Notes under the pieces: model-generated | What the model was told of the DNA's origin: nothing | Seen by the model: the letters and a program-made list of their open reading frames with translations, nothing else | Database searches by the model: none | NCBI GenBank assembly: GCA_964550855.1 | Contig: CAZKBQ010000001.1 | Coordinates: forward strand, 62,001-126,000 | Source: JAGOBP01 sp964550855 | GTDB taxonomy: Bacteria; Chloroflexota; Anaerolineae; Fen-1058 | Direction: 5' to 3' | DNA: 64,000 nucleotides | Program-made: the position numbers and the translations under genes | In this document: positions 24,819 to 33,471 of the stretch, in pieces | Position numbering within the stretch: position 1 is the stretch's first letter | How the letters are laid out: each line of letters opens with the position of its first letter

Positions 24819-27614
24819 TCAGTCGTGGCCGTCGGTCGGCTGCAGTTCGGCCTGCAGCAGGTCGGCCAGGGTGCCGGCTCGCCCGGTCTGCCACGCGGCA
24901 GCGAAGACGGCTTCACCCAGTTGGGCCTGCACCTCGCGCAAAAACTGATCATTGATGGCGGCGTTGGTGGGCGGCAGCGGCGCGCCAATGGTTTCGCGCA
25001 AAGCCGCGGCCGCGCCATATAATTGCGCCGAGCGGTGGGGCCGGGCGTGTCGCGCCGCCACCGCCGCCAGCCCTTCCAGACATTCCGCCACACCGGCCTT
25101 GTCGCCGACGGCGTGGCGCAATTGCAAGCTTTCCCGATAGAAAGCTTGCGCCTGCAGCGGATCATCGCGTTGCAGTGCCACGCCGCCCAGGTTGTTCAGC
25201 ACGCCCGCAATGCTGCGCGTGTCCCCCAATTCGCGATAGATCTTCAAGCTTTCGGCGAAGTGCTGCTGTGCGCGCGGTAGATCGGACTGGCAGTGCGCCA
25301 CCGTGCCCAGATTATTCAGCGTGGCGGCGATGTGCGTCTGGTTGCCCAACTGGCGGCGCAGCGGCAGGCTTTCTTCCAGATACACGCGCGCTTGATCGTA
25401 GTGGGCTTGCTCGATTGAGAGTGCGCCAAGATTGTTCAACGCATTCGCCACTCCGGAGAGGTTGTTCTGCTGGCGATTCAAGGCCAGGTTCTGCTCAAAC
25501 AACCGACGGGCTTCGTCAAAGTCGCCCTGCTGGGCGGCCAGCACGGCGGCCTGATTGAACAGTTTGGCCGACACGTCAACCGGCAAAGTGTCGCTGTGAG
25601 CGTAAACCTGCCTGAACCATTGCCGGCCTTCGCTTAAATAGCCGCGTGTCCACCAGAAGCGCCACAGCGCGCTGGTGAGCCGCGCCGCCCGATCGATCAA
25701 GTTGCGATCCAGCGCCCACTGCAAGACCGCTCGCAAGTTGTCATTCTCGGCCTCAAGTTGCCGCAGCCAGCCGGCCTGCTCTTTGCCCATCAGCTGCACT
25801 TCGGCTTCGGCTGCGAGTTGCATGTACCAGGCCAGCCGCTGCGCTTGAACGTGCTCCAGCTCGCCGGCCCGGATGAGCTGCGCGTGTCCATATTGGCGCA
25901 AGAGTTCGTGCATCGCGTAGCGGCCGCCGCTGTCGCGCCGCACCAGCGATTTGTCAATCAGCGCCGTCAACAGCGCGGGCGTGGCGGCGGCGACGGACAC
26001 CGCCGCCTCTTGTACAAAACCGCCATGAAAGACCGACAGGCGGCTGAACACGATCTGTTCGTCGCGCGTTAACAGCTGCCACGATTGCTCAAACGCCGCC
26101 CACAGGCTGCGATGTCGTTCGGGCACATCGCGATGTCGCGTGGACAGCGCAGCCAGATTGCCCGCGATCTCGTCGGCGATGGTCGCGCAGGACCGGCCGC
26201 CCACCGTCGAGGCCGCCAGTTCGATCGCCAGCGGCAGCCCCTCGACAAGGCGGCAGATGCGCGCGATGGCGGCGCTGTTGTCCGGGGCGAGTTGAAACTT
26301 GCGCTGCACCCGCTGCGCACGCTCGACGAAGAGCTGTTCTGCCGCAGGCGGACTCAGGCCTTCCAGTTCAAACACCTGCTCGGCCTGCAGCGCCAGTCGT
26401 TCGCGCGAGGTGATCAAGAGGGTAACTCGCGTCTGTTGGAGCAGCAGAATGATGAGATCGATGCCATCCAGCAAATGCTCAAAGTTGTCCAGCAGCAACA
26501 GCCGTTCACGGTGGCGAAGATAGTTGACCAGCTGTTGCGCGGAGGTGACGGCTTGTTCAAGCGGTTGATCGAGCGCGCTCAGGAGCGTGGCGGCCAGCAA
26601 ATCGGCGGAAGTCAAGCTGGCCAGATTGACAAAGGTCGCGCCGTCTTCAAACATCGGGGCAGTGGCCGTTGAAGCTGCGATGGCCAATCGGGTTTTGCCG
26701 ATGCCGCCCGGCCCGACGAGCGTGATCAACCGGCAGGCGGGATCGGCGAGGAGATCGGTCAGTTCTGATAGTTCACTCTCGCGCCCGATTAAGGGGGTGA
26801 CCGCGATCGGCACATCGACCGATCGGGTTGGGGCGGCATCCTCGATCGGCTTTCCCGCGCGAATCTGTTCGATCAACTGCTGCGTGGCCGCGATCGGTTC
26901 CACGTTGAATTGATCGGCCAAAATGCGGCGGCAGACCTCATATTGCGCCAGGGCGGCGCTGCGCTGCCCGGTGCGATACAGCAGACGTATCAGGCGCGCC
27001 TGCGCGGCTTCATTCCACGGTTCCAGTTCAATCAGGCGGGTCAGCAGTTCGTGGGCGCGCGCGGCGTGGCCCCAGCGTTCGTGATATTGCGCCAGCTGCG
27101 ACAAGGCTTCCACGGCGCGCTGATGCAGCGCTTCGCGCTTCAACACCAGCCACTCTTCAAAGGGCGTACTGTCCACGGACGGCAGCTGCGCAAGGAAGTC
27201 GCCGCGATATAACTGGGTGGCTTCCTCCAGCCGCGCCGCGCAGGCCGGACAACGCGCGCTGTGTCGATGGCGGTGCCGGGCGCATTCAGCCAACAATGAC
27301 GTGAAGTGCGTCACGTCGAGATCAAAGTTACTGGCCGGATTGAATTGCAGCGTATCGCGCGTCGTAATCAGGAAGTCCGCGCCAATGGCGTCGCGCAGAT
27401 TGGTCAGGACCTGCCGCAAGTTGGTCCGGGCGGCGGCATCGGGTGAATCGGGCCACAACAGGCCGACGATGGTGTCGCGGTGATGAGATCGATCGGCTTC
27501 GACGGCGAGATAGGCCAGCAGGGCGCGCGCTTTGTTATAGGCAAAGCCGCTGACGACTTGTCCGTTCAGATTGACTTGCACGGGCCCCAGGAGGGAGATG
27601 GTCAGGTGTGACAT
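24819..27614 (-). CDS. SARP-type transcriptional regulator (BTAD, NB-ARC ATPase, TPR)
   Basis: A 931-residue regulator. Residues about 1-95 form an OmpR-like winged helix (LTISLLGPVQVNLNGQ, then ALLAYLAVEADRSHHRD); 96-245 is a BTAD helical domain with a CPAC motif; from about 275 an NB-ARC/AAA ATPase has a Walker A LVGPGGIGKTRLA and a Walker B LLLLDNFEHLL; the last 250 residues are TPRs with repeated ALNNLG-type helices. Such proteins are ATP-dependent signal-transducing activators, as in AfsR of actinomycetes. The target is unknown. Direct repeats of TATCAC upstream (27661-27683) are candidate binding sites, and the small divergent gene at 27726 is its likely partner or first target. Confidence 0.93.
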   Translation of the reverse strand: MSHLTISLLGPVQVNLNGQVVSGFAYNKARALLAYLAVEADRSHHRDTIVGLLWPDSPDAAARTNLRQVLTNLRDAIGADFLITTRDTLQFNPASNFDLDVTHFTSLLAECARHRHRHSARCPACAARLEEATQLYRGDFLAQLPSVDSTPFEEWLVLKREALHQRAVEALSQLAQYHERWGHAARAHELLTRLIELEPWNEAAQARLIRLLYRTGQRSAALAQYEVCRRILADQFNVEPIAATQQLIEQIRAGKPIEDAAPTRSVDVPIAVTPLIGRESELSELTDLLADPACRLITLVGPGGIGKTRLAIAASTATAPMFEDGATFVNLASLTSADLLAATLLSALDQPLEQAVTSAQQLVNYLRHRERLLLLDNFEHLLDGIDLIILLLQQTRVTLLITSRERLALQAEQVFELEGLSPPAAEQLFVERAQRVQRKFQLAPDNSAAIARICRLVEGLPLAIELAASTVGGRSCATIADEIAGNLAALSTRHRDVPERHRSLWAAFEQSWQLLTRDEQIVFSRLSVFHGGFVQEAAVSVAAATPALLTALIDKSLVRRDSGGRYAMHELLRQYGHAQLIRAGELEHVQAQRLAWYMQLAAEAEVQLMGKEQAGWLRQLEAENDNLRAVLQWALDRNLIDRAARLTSALWRFWWTRGYLSEGRQWFRQVYAHSDTLPVDVSAKLFNQAAVLAAQQGDFDEARRLFEQNLALNRQQNNLSGVANALNNLGALSIEQAHYDQARVYLEESLPLRRQLGNQTHIAATLNNLGTVAHCQSDLPRAQQHFAESLKIYRELGDTRSIAGVLNNLGGVALQRDDPLQAQAFYRESLQLRHAVGDKAGVAECLEGLAAVAARHARPHRSAQLYGAAAALRETIGAPLPPTNAAINDQFLREVQAQLGEAVFAAAWQTGRAGTLADLLQAELQPTDGHD

Positions 27615-27660
27615 GGATCGCTGTGTGAAGGATTTTACAAGATTGGGTTGCCGTTGATTG

Positions 27661-27704
27661 TATCACTATCACGGTTTTATCACGCTGGCCTGATAAAGTA
27701 TCAG
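27661..27704. promoter_or_regulatory. Candidate SARP operator in the divergent intergenic region
   Basis: TATCAC occurs at 27661, 27667 and 27678 (the last two 11 bp apart) and a CTGATA-AAG-TATCAG palindrome follows at 27690-27704. SARP proteins bind direct repeats spaced about one helical turn. The site lies between the SARP gene and its divergent small neighbour. Confidence 0.4.
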
Positions 27705-27725
27705 CATCCTTTCGCGGGGGGCGGC

Positions 27726-27920
27726 GTGAGTTCATCGGCTGAGACACAACGCTATCGCGCGTATCTGCTGCGCCTGTGGCAGACGGGCGAAGGCGAGGCG
27801 GCGGTATGGCGCGCGCTGCTGGAAGATCCACGCACGGGTGAGCGGCGCGGCTTTGCCGATCTGGCGAGTTTGTTTGCCTTTTTGAATGAGGCCTGCCGCG
27901 AAGTCAGACCCGGCGAATGA
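27726..27920 (+). CDS. Small conserved SARP-associated protein
   Basis: A 64-residue protein starting at a GTG behind a G-rich GGGGGG stretch. An earlier TTG would extend it through the operator-like repeats, which is unlikely. The sequence QRYRAYLLRLWQ, then ALLEDPRTGERRGF and LASLFAFL resembles small proteins I have seen encoded beside SARP/BTAD regulators in Chloroflexi; no function is known. It is divergent from the SARP gene and shares its control region. Confidence 0.65.
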   Translation: MSSSAETQRYRAYLLRLWQTGEGEAAVWRALLEDPRTGERRGFADLASLFAFLNEACREVRPGE

Positions 27921-27975
27921 AGATCAGATGCCATGAACTGCGTTCACCATGAACGATGAAAACGGCGCGGCGGTT

Positions 27976-28077
27976 GTCAGGCCCGAATGCTCGCTTCGCG
28001 TCGGGCAGCCCGCGTGACGATTTACACGTCAGGCGAATCGAGTCGCTGGATTCCTGCTAACAGTGTGCGGGAATGAC
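27976..28077. repeat. Dispersed repeat, GTCA(G/T)GCCCGAA...GGGAATGAC family, copy 1
   Basis: A 102-bp copy begins GTCAGGCCCGAATGCTCGC and ends GTGCGGGAATGAC, with GGATTCC before the right arm. It shares both ends with the copies at 30524-30660 and 32824-33405 but has diverged. The rest of the gap 27921-28221 holds a second repeat and no gene. Confidence 0.7.
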
Positions 28078-28113
28078 GGTCGGCGGGTCGTGTGTATTTT
28101 CAGATCAGCCAGC

Positions 28114-28191
28114 GTCATTACGAGCGCAGCGAAGCAATCTCACACTCAACCAGAAGATTGCTTCGTCGTGAGAAGCGCTCCTTGCAATGAC
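28114..28191. repeat. GTCATTRCGAGCG...GCAATGAC dispersed repeat
   Basis: A palindromic 78-bp element: GTCATTACGAGCGCAGCGAAGCAATCT on the left and AGATTGCTTCG...GCAATGAC on the right. This is one of the commonest dispersed repeat types in bacterial genomes. It ends 30 bp before the next gene, so the promoter of that gene must lie in or before it. Confidence 0.75.
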
Positions 28192-28221
28192 GGTTGAGTA
28201 GTAATCATCAAGGGAGGAAGC

Positions 28222-30504
28222 ATGTCACGCCTGTTTCGCGCGTTGATCTTGTGCGCGTTGTTGATCGCCTTGTGGCGGCCGGTCAGCGCGCAAACTTCGA
28301 TCGGGGCCAGCAACAACCCGATCGGCCCACTCGCCCCAACGACCGCGCAGTGGTACGACGGATCAATCCAGTATTCCACCATCACCAACTGCGTCAGCAT
28401 CATTCAAGGCGCGCCCTATCAGGAATATGGCGTGGGAACCTACGTCGGTTTCCGCGCCGATCCCGAAGCGGGTCAACCTTCACCGAACACCGTCTACTAC
28501 GTGCACGTCGTCATCGGCGGCATGGGCAACTCGTGCAGCGGCCAGCGCGCTTACATCGATATTCAGTTGCCCGCCAACACCTCGCTCGCCATCGACGCCA
28601 CGAACAAGGTGAACTGCTACTACGACAACACTCAACTGGGCTTGAATGAATGCCCGCAAACGCTGCCCGCGTCAAGTTACAACTCCGGCGCGTACTGGAT
28701 TCCCTCAGCCGATAACGCGCACGCCAACCTGTGGCCCATTCCCGTGGGCCGCATTCTGGAAATTCAAATTCCGGTGCGCACGACGACGACGTTGACCAAT
28801 TCGCCGTTGACGGCGCACATCTGGTCGCTGGACGGCAACAGCAGTCCGTGGCTGCATCCACAGCAGGGCGTGTACGTCTTTAGCAATGCGCCCACGATTT
28901 TCTATAACGCGCCGTCTACGATCTCGATCACGGTCAACTCTGCTTTCTCGATCGGCTATCTCTACAACTACGGCATCGGCGGCAATGGCTACTTCGATCT
29001 GGGCACGACCACCAGCTACAGCTTATTCACCGATGGGCCGGCGGTGATCCCATCGGGCAATCCGGGCACGGGCTGGAAAGTGTGGACCGATTGGACGCCG
29101 TTTGTGTTGCAGCCCGATACGCTTTATCACTGGCGCTTGCGTTTTGTGGGCAGCAACGGCCAGACCTACGTTGGCGCCGATCAGACCTTTCGCACGTTGC
29201 CGGATGGACGGGTGACGGTGGGCAATGGCGCGGCAGGCAGCTGCACCGACGCGGCTTTGAGCAGCGCGCTCGCCACGGCCAAAGAAATTCGCTTCGATTG
29301 CGGCGTGCTGCCGATCACGCTCACGTTGAGCAGCGCCAAGACCATCAATACCAGTGTGACGATCGACGGCGACAACAAGGTGACGCTGGACGCGCACAAC
29401 GCCGTACAACCTTTCAACGTGCAGTCGGGCGCGACGTTGACGCTGACGCAAATTGCGTTGGTCAACGGTCAGGGCACGTGCGGCGGCGCAGTCAGTGTCG
29501 CCGCCAACGCAAAGTTGACGTTGAGCGAGACGCGCTTGATCGGCAATCACAGCACTTCGCAGGGCGGCGCGGTGTGCGTGAACACGAATGGCACGGCCTC
29601 GATTGCGAACACGTTATTCATCAGCAATACCGCCGGATCGCATGGCGGCGCGATCGGCAACTATGGCTCGACCTCGATCAACAATAGCATCTTCACCGGT
29701 AACACGGCCAGCATCAACGGCGGCGGCATCGATACGACGGTGGCGTTGACGCTGAACAATACGACCTTCGTCAGCAACACTGCCGGGGTTCGCGGCGGCG
29801 GCGTCAACAACTATCTGGGTGTCATGTCGATCAACACCAGCACATTCAGCGGCAACACCTCCGGCGGTTACGGCGGCGCGCTCTCCAACGATGCGGGCAC
29901 GGCCACCGTCACCAACAGCACGTTTAAGGCGAACACCGCCAGCAGCGGCGGCGGCCTGCAAAACGCCGGCGCGCTCAACGTGACCAACAGCACGGTCAGC
30001 GGCAATCGCGCGACGGCGGGCAATGGTGGTGGCTTCTATTGGGTGAGTGGATCGATCGGGTTGTTGAACGTCACGCTGAACGCCAACACCGCATCGACGC
30101 AGGGTGGCAACGTCTATGCGGGCGGATCGAGCAACATCTCGATCACGTTGAAGAACACACTGCTGGCGGCGGGCGCGCCCAATAATTGCGACGCGGCTAT
30201 TGCCTCGCAAGGCCACAATCTGGAAAGCGCCAACACGTGCGGCTTCAACGCGAGCGGCGACAAAATCAACGCGAACCCGAAACTCGGCGCGCTGCAAAAC
30301 AACGGCGGATCGACGCTGACGCACGCCTTGTTGGCGGGCAGTCCCGCCATCGATGCGGGCACGAACAGCGGCTGCCCCGCCACCGATCAGCGCGGCGTCG
30401 CCCGCCCCATCGACGGCGATCGCAATGGCAGCGCCATCTGTGACATCGGCGCGGTTGAAGCGCCGCCGTCGTGGGCGGTGTATTTGCCGCTGATACAACG
30501 CTAG
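28222..30504 (+). CDS. Exported beta-helix protein with choice-of-anchor-Q-like end
   Basis: A 760-residue exported protein. Signal peptide at residues 1-24 (LFRALILCALLIALWRPVSAQ). Residues 25-330 are a beta-rich region with a fibronectin-like stretch (DTLYHWRLRFVGSNGQTYVG). Residues about 340-680 are a right-handed parallel beta-helix with repeated N-x-x-F/V-x-x-N-T turns (such as FSGNTSGGYGGALSN). The end, with LAGSPAIDAGTNSGCPATDQRGVARP and DIGAVE, is the choice-of-anchor Q type, and the C-terminus is VYLPLIQR. A strong GGGAGG ribosome-binding site is present. It probably acts in the cell envelope or outside; the ligand is unknown. Confidence 0.85.
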   Translation: MSRLFRALILCALLIALWRPVSAQTSIGASNNPIGPLAPTTAQWYDGSIQYSTITNCVSIIQGAPYQEYGVGTYVGFRADPEAGQPSPNTVYYVHVVIGGMGNSCSGQRAYIDIQLPANTSLAIDATNKVNCYYDNTQLGLNECPQTLPASSYNSGAYWIPSADNAHANLWPIPVGRILEIQIPVRTTTTLTNSPLTAHIWSLDGNSSPWLHPQQGVYVFSNAPTIFYNAPSTISITVNSAFSIGYLYNYGIGGNGYFDLGTTTSYSLFTDGPAVIPSGNPGTGWKVWTDWTPFVLQPDTLYHWRLRFVGSNGQTYVGADQTFRTLPDGRVTVGNGAAGSCTDAALSSALATAKEIRFDCGVLPITLTLSSAKTINTSVTIDGDNKVTLDAHNAVQPFNVQSGATLTLTQIALVNGQGTCGGAVSVAANAKLTLSETRLIGNHSTSQGGAVCVNTNGTASIANTLFISNTAGSHGGAIGNYGSTSINNSIFTGNTASINGGGIDTTVALTLNNTTFVSNTAGVRGGGVNNYLGVMSINTSTFSGNTSGGYGGALSNDAGTATVTNSTFKANTASSGGGLQNAGALNVTNSTVSGNRATAGNGGGFYWVSGSIGLLNVTLNANTASTQGGNVYAGGSSNISITLKNTLLAAGAPNNCDAAIASQGHNLESANTCGFNASGDKINANPKLGALQNNGGSTLTHALLAGSPAIDAGTNSGCPATDQRGVARPIDGDRNGSAICDIGAVEAPPSWAVYLPLIQR

Positions 30505-30523
30505 ACAACTTTGATTAGGAGAT

Positions 30524-30660
30524 GTCATGCCCGAACGCCTGCGAGGCGTATCGGGCATCCAGATTGACCATCGGCGAATCGCGCCGATCAGGGCGCTGGA
30601 TTCCCGCTTACGCCCTGTCCGCGAAGCGGGGGCGCGCCAGGCGAAGCGTGCGGGAATGAC
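30524..30660. repeat. Dispersed repeat of the GTCATGCCCGAA...GGGAATGAC family, copy 2
   Basis: A 137-bp copy with the same ends as the tandem array at 32824. It is longer because of an inner GCGAAGCGGGGGCGCGCCAGGCGAAGC-like insertion, a small palindrome of its own type. It fills the gap between two exported-protein genes. Confidence 0.75.
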
Positions 30661-30742
30661 GTGATGCGCAGCAACGTAAATCGATTTGGAAACTGCGCTA
30701 AAACGATCGAGCAAAGCTATTCATGCGAAGGGAGAAAACCTC

Positions 30743-32716
30743 ATGTCTCACAAATCGAAATCCATCTTGATGATCGCCTTGATTGTGTTGATGATGTTCA
30801 GCACGGCCTGCGGCAGCCCGGCGACGCCGGACGCGCCGGCTGCGCCAACTATTGCGCCTGTTGAATCGGCCACAGCGACGCCGAACATGCCGCCCGCCCC
30901 GGCGGCCACAGCCACGCCCGACGTTCCCGCCGAACGCACCGTGCAGCTGGATGCGCTCTACTATCAACAGACCAGCGAGGGCGCGAAAGGCGGCACCAGC
31001 TCGATTCAAGTTCGCATTCGACCGGCGGCCAACCCCGGCGAGCTGCGCGTGGGCTTCTTTCAGGAGGAAGTGCAGGGCACCGGCAATCAATGGCAGAGCT
31101 CCGGCTGGATCGCGGTGCTGCTCGCTTCGATGCTGGAAGGCGTCAAGCCCACTGATTACGAATTCAGTTTCAGCAGCGGCGGCTGGATCGACGGGCCGAG
31201 CGCGGGCTGCTTGATGACCGTGGGCGTGCTGGCCGCGCTGCGCAATGAGAAAGTGCGTGACGACGCCACGATGACGGGCACGATCAATCCCGATGGCACG
31301 GTGGGGCCGGTGGGCGGCATTCCTCATAAACTGGATGGCGCCGCGAAGGCCGGCAAGAAGCTGGTGCTGGTCCCGATCGGCCAACGCTACGACTACGACA
31401 CGAATAAACAGCAGCTGGTCGATCTGGTCGAGGCCGGCCAGAAGCTGGGCGTGGAAGTGCGCGAAGTGGGCACGGTCTTCGATGCGTATGAGGCGTTGAC
31501 GGGCCACGCACTGCCGCGCCCCGCGGCCGGCAGCACGCCGCAGCTGCCGCCGCGCGCGTTCGATCGGATGCGGGCCAAGACGCTGGAGTGGGTCAGCCGC
31601 TATCAGAAGAGCCGCAACGAATTCAACGCGCTGACGAAGCAAGTGCAGGACCTCGTCGCCGATTACGCGGCGTATGCCGATGGGAAGGCGGCGGACGCCG
31701 ATAAGGCGTTGAAACAGGGCCTGGTGGCCGTCGCTTACGCCGATGCTTCGGAAGCGGCCATTTATGCTCAGATGTCCACCCTGATGGGTCAGATTCTGCA
31801 AGACTATCTAATCGGCGGCGTCGGCAAAGCGGTCGATCACTATCAGGCGTCCAGCGCCGCGCAAACGGAGTTGAAAGCCGTGATCGCCGCGCTGAAGGCC
31901 GAAGACCCACGCACCGTCAGCGACATCCTCGCGTTGTTTGATGCGTACAGCAACATCGGCACAGCCGAAGGTTTGCTGATGATGGCCGATGGTGAGATCA
32001 GTCAGCTGATGCAGAACGCCAACGCGCTCACTCAAGAACAAATTTTGCAGAGCCTGACCACGGCCGCTCTGGAACAATCGGTGGCCAGCGTCGCCATCCA
32101 GTACGCGCGTGACGCCGCCGACATCGGTCTGGGCTTTGGCAAAGCGGCCGCGCCCGATTCCGCGCAGGTGTTGCAGATGGCCGAGACGCTGCGCCGCGCC
32201 GCCGATTCCAACCTCGCGCTGTTCGATTCGATCATCGTGGACGAATACGCGCGGCAGCTGGGCCTGCATCCCGACGTGTTGAAGAACATGCTGATGTCCA
32301 AAGAGACCGGCTATCTGATGGCGATTGCGTCCCGGCAGGGCATCGGCGTCTTGAAGGATGAAGTGGGTCAGGGGCAGCCCGAAGCGGCCTTGATCTTCGG
32401 CCAATCGCAGAATGTGTATGCGCTGTCGGCGAGCCTGCTGGCCAAGCATTACTCGCTGGGCGCACAGGTCGATCAGGATCTGAACGTCACTTCGTTCCAG
32501 CGCGAGAAGGCGCTGGGCGAGATGCTGGACTTCGCCGATCAGCGCGCGCGTGAGTTGATCAACGCCGCCGGGGAAGATTCGTCCATCGCGGCGCTGTACT
32601 ACTACGAACTGGGCCGTTCGCTGCGGCAGGGCGATGCGCAGGCGCAGTTGGAAGCGCTGGGCTATTACTGGCAGTCGGCGATTCTGGCGCAGGCGGGCGG
32701 GTATCTGAGCAAGTAG
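30743..32716 (+). CDS. Exported lipoprotein with a Lon-type (S16) Ser-Lys protease domain
   Basis: I start at the ATG behind AAGGGAGA; residues 1-23 are a signal with lipobox STAC, so the mature protein starts at Cys23 and is anchored outside. After a Pro/Ala/Thr linker, residues about 55-250 match the Lon proteolytic domain: GWIDGPSAGCLMTVGV with Ser153, TGTINPDGTVGPVGGIPHK with Lys196, and KLVLVP. The Ser-Lys distance of 43 equals that of E. coli Lon (Ser679, Lys722). The remaining 400 residues are helical and unfamiliar. No ATPase domain is present, so this would be an ATP-independent extracellular S16 peptidase or a binding relative. Confidence 0.85.
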   Translation: MSHKSKSILMIALIVLMMFSTACGSPATPDAPAAPTIAPVESATATPNMPPAPAATATPDVPAERTVQLDALYYQQTSEGAKGGTSSIQVRIRPAANPGELRVGFFQEEVQGTGNQWQSSGWIAVLLASMLEGVKPTDYEFSFSSGGWIDGPSAGCLMTVGVLAALRNEKVRDDATMTGTINPDGTVGPVGGIPHKLDGAAKAGKKLVLVPIGQRYDYDTNKQQLVDLVEAGQKLGVEVREVGTVFDAYEALTGHALPRPAAGSTPQLPPRAFDRMRAKTLEWVSRYQKSRNEFNALTKQVQDLVADYAAYADGKAADADKALKQGLVAVAYADASEAAIYAQMSTLMGQILQDYLIGGVGKAVDHYQASSAAQTELKAVIAALKAEDPRTVSDILALFDAYSNIGTAEGLLMMADGEISQLMQNANALTQEQILQSLTTAALEQSVASVAIQYARDAADIGLGFGKAAAPDSAQVLQMAETLRRAADSNLALFDSIIVDEYARQLGLHPDVLKNMLMSKETGYLMAIASRQGIGVLKDEVGQGQPEAALIFGQSQNVYALSASLLAKHYSLGAQVDQDLNVTSFQREKALGEMLDFADQRARELINAAGEDSSIAALYYYELGRSLRQGDAQAQLEALGYYWQSAILAQAGGYLSK

Positions 32717-32728
32717 CCAGTGGCCGGC

Positions 32729-32790
32729 GAATGGAATTCGCGCCTACGGTTACACAAAGCCGACCTCCGTCGGCTGGGAGTTAGAGCAGC
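32729..32790. repeat. Dispersed repeat with AGCCGAC/GTCGGCT hairpin
   Basis: GAATGGAATTCGCGCCTACG followed by the hairpin AGCCGAC-CTCC-GTCGGCT (32758-32775) resembles another common dispersed type. It lies directly behind the lipoprotein gene and could act as its transcription end. Confidence 0.55.
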
Positions 32791-32823
32791 TTCCCCAGTT
32801 GATTTACGGCTGAACGCAACTAT

Positions 32824-33405
32824 GTCATGCCCGAATGCCCGCGAAGCATATCGGGCAGCCAGATTGACGACAGGCAGATCAAGCCGATGGGCTGATGGAT
32901 TCCCGCTAAAAGCGTGCGGGAATGACTACCGTCGCAATGGCGGTTGAAGGCAGCCACGTCATGCCCGAATGCCCGCGAAGCGTATCGGGCAGCCAGATTG
33001 ACGACAGGCAGATCAAGCCGATGGGCTGATGGATTCCNNNNNNNNNNNNNNNNNNNNNNNNNNNNNNNNNNNNNNNNNNNNNNNNNNNNNNNNNNNNNNN
33101 NNNNNNNNNNNNNNNNNNNNNNNNNNNNNNNNNNNNNTACCGTCGCAATGGCGGTTGAAGGCAGCCACGTCATGCCCGAATGCCCGCGAAGCATATCGGG
33201 CAGCCAGATTGACGACAGGCAGATCAAGCCGATGGGCTGATGGATTCCCGCTAAAAGCGTGCGGGAATGACTACCGTCGCAATGGCGGTTGAAGGCAGCC
33301 ACGTCATGCCCGAATGCCCGCGAAGCGTATCGGGCAGCCAGATTGACGACAGGCAGATCAAGCCGATGGGCTGGTGGATTCCCGCTAAAAGCGTGCGGGA
33401 ATGAC
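32824..33405. repeat. Tandem array of a 134-bp unit (103-bp palindromic element plus 31-bp spacer)
   Basis: Element copies start at 32824, 32958, 33169 and 33303; the second runs into the assembly gap. Each element begins GTCATGCCCGAATGCCC and ends GCGGGAATGAC, and the copies differ at few bases (CATATC/CGTATC, CTGATG/CTGGTG). The spacer TACCGTCGCAATGGCGGTTG plus AAGGCAGCCAC is the same between copies, so the unit amplified as a whole, unlike the single copies elsewhere. No gene is seen in 32717-33471. Confidence 0.9.
33038..33137. other. Assembly gap of 100 N inside the tandem array
   Basis: Exactly 100 N. The flanks end ...GGATTCC and resume TACCGTCG; in intact units these are separated by 23 bp. 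The true gap should be 23 bp plus a whole number of 134-bp units, so the 100 is a placeholder. Confidence 0.95.
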
Positions 33406-33471
33406 TACCGTAAATCAAGTGGAATTCATTCGCCAGCACGGTGTGACACTGACAACTCAAGGGAGGATACC

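Noticed and set aside
32824..33405. CRISPR array
   Set aside because: The regular 134-bp spacing comes from a 103-bp element with identical 31-bp flanks; CRISPR repeats are short and spacers differ. No cas gene is near.
33289..33471. Extended N-terminus of the S74 protein through the repeat array
   Set aside because: Those codons are the translated dispersed repeat; ATG 33472 has a strong ribosome-binding site and starts a signal peptide.
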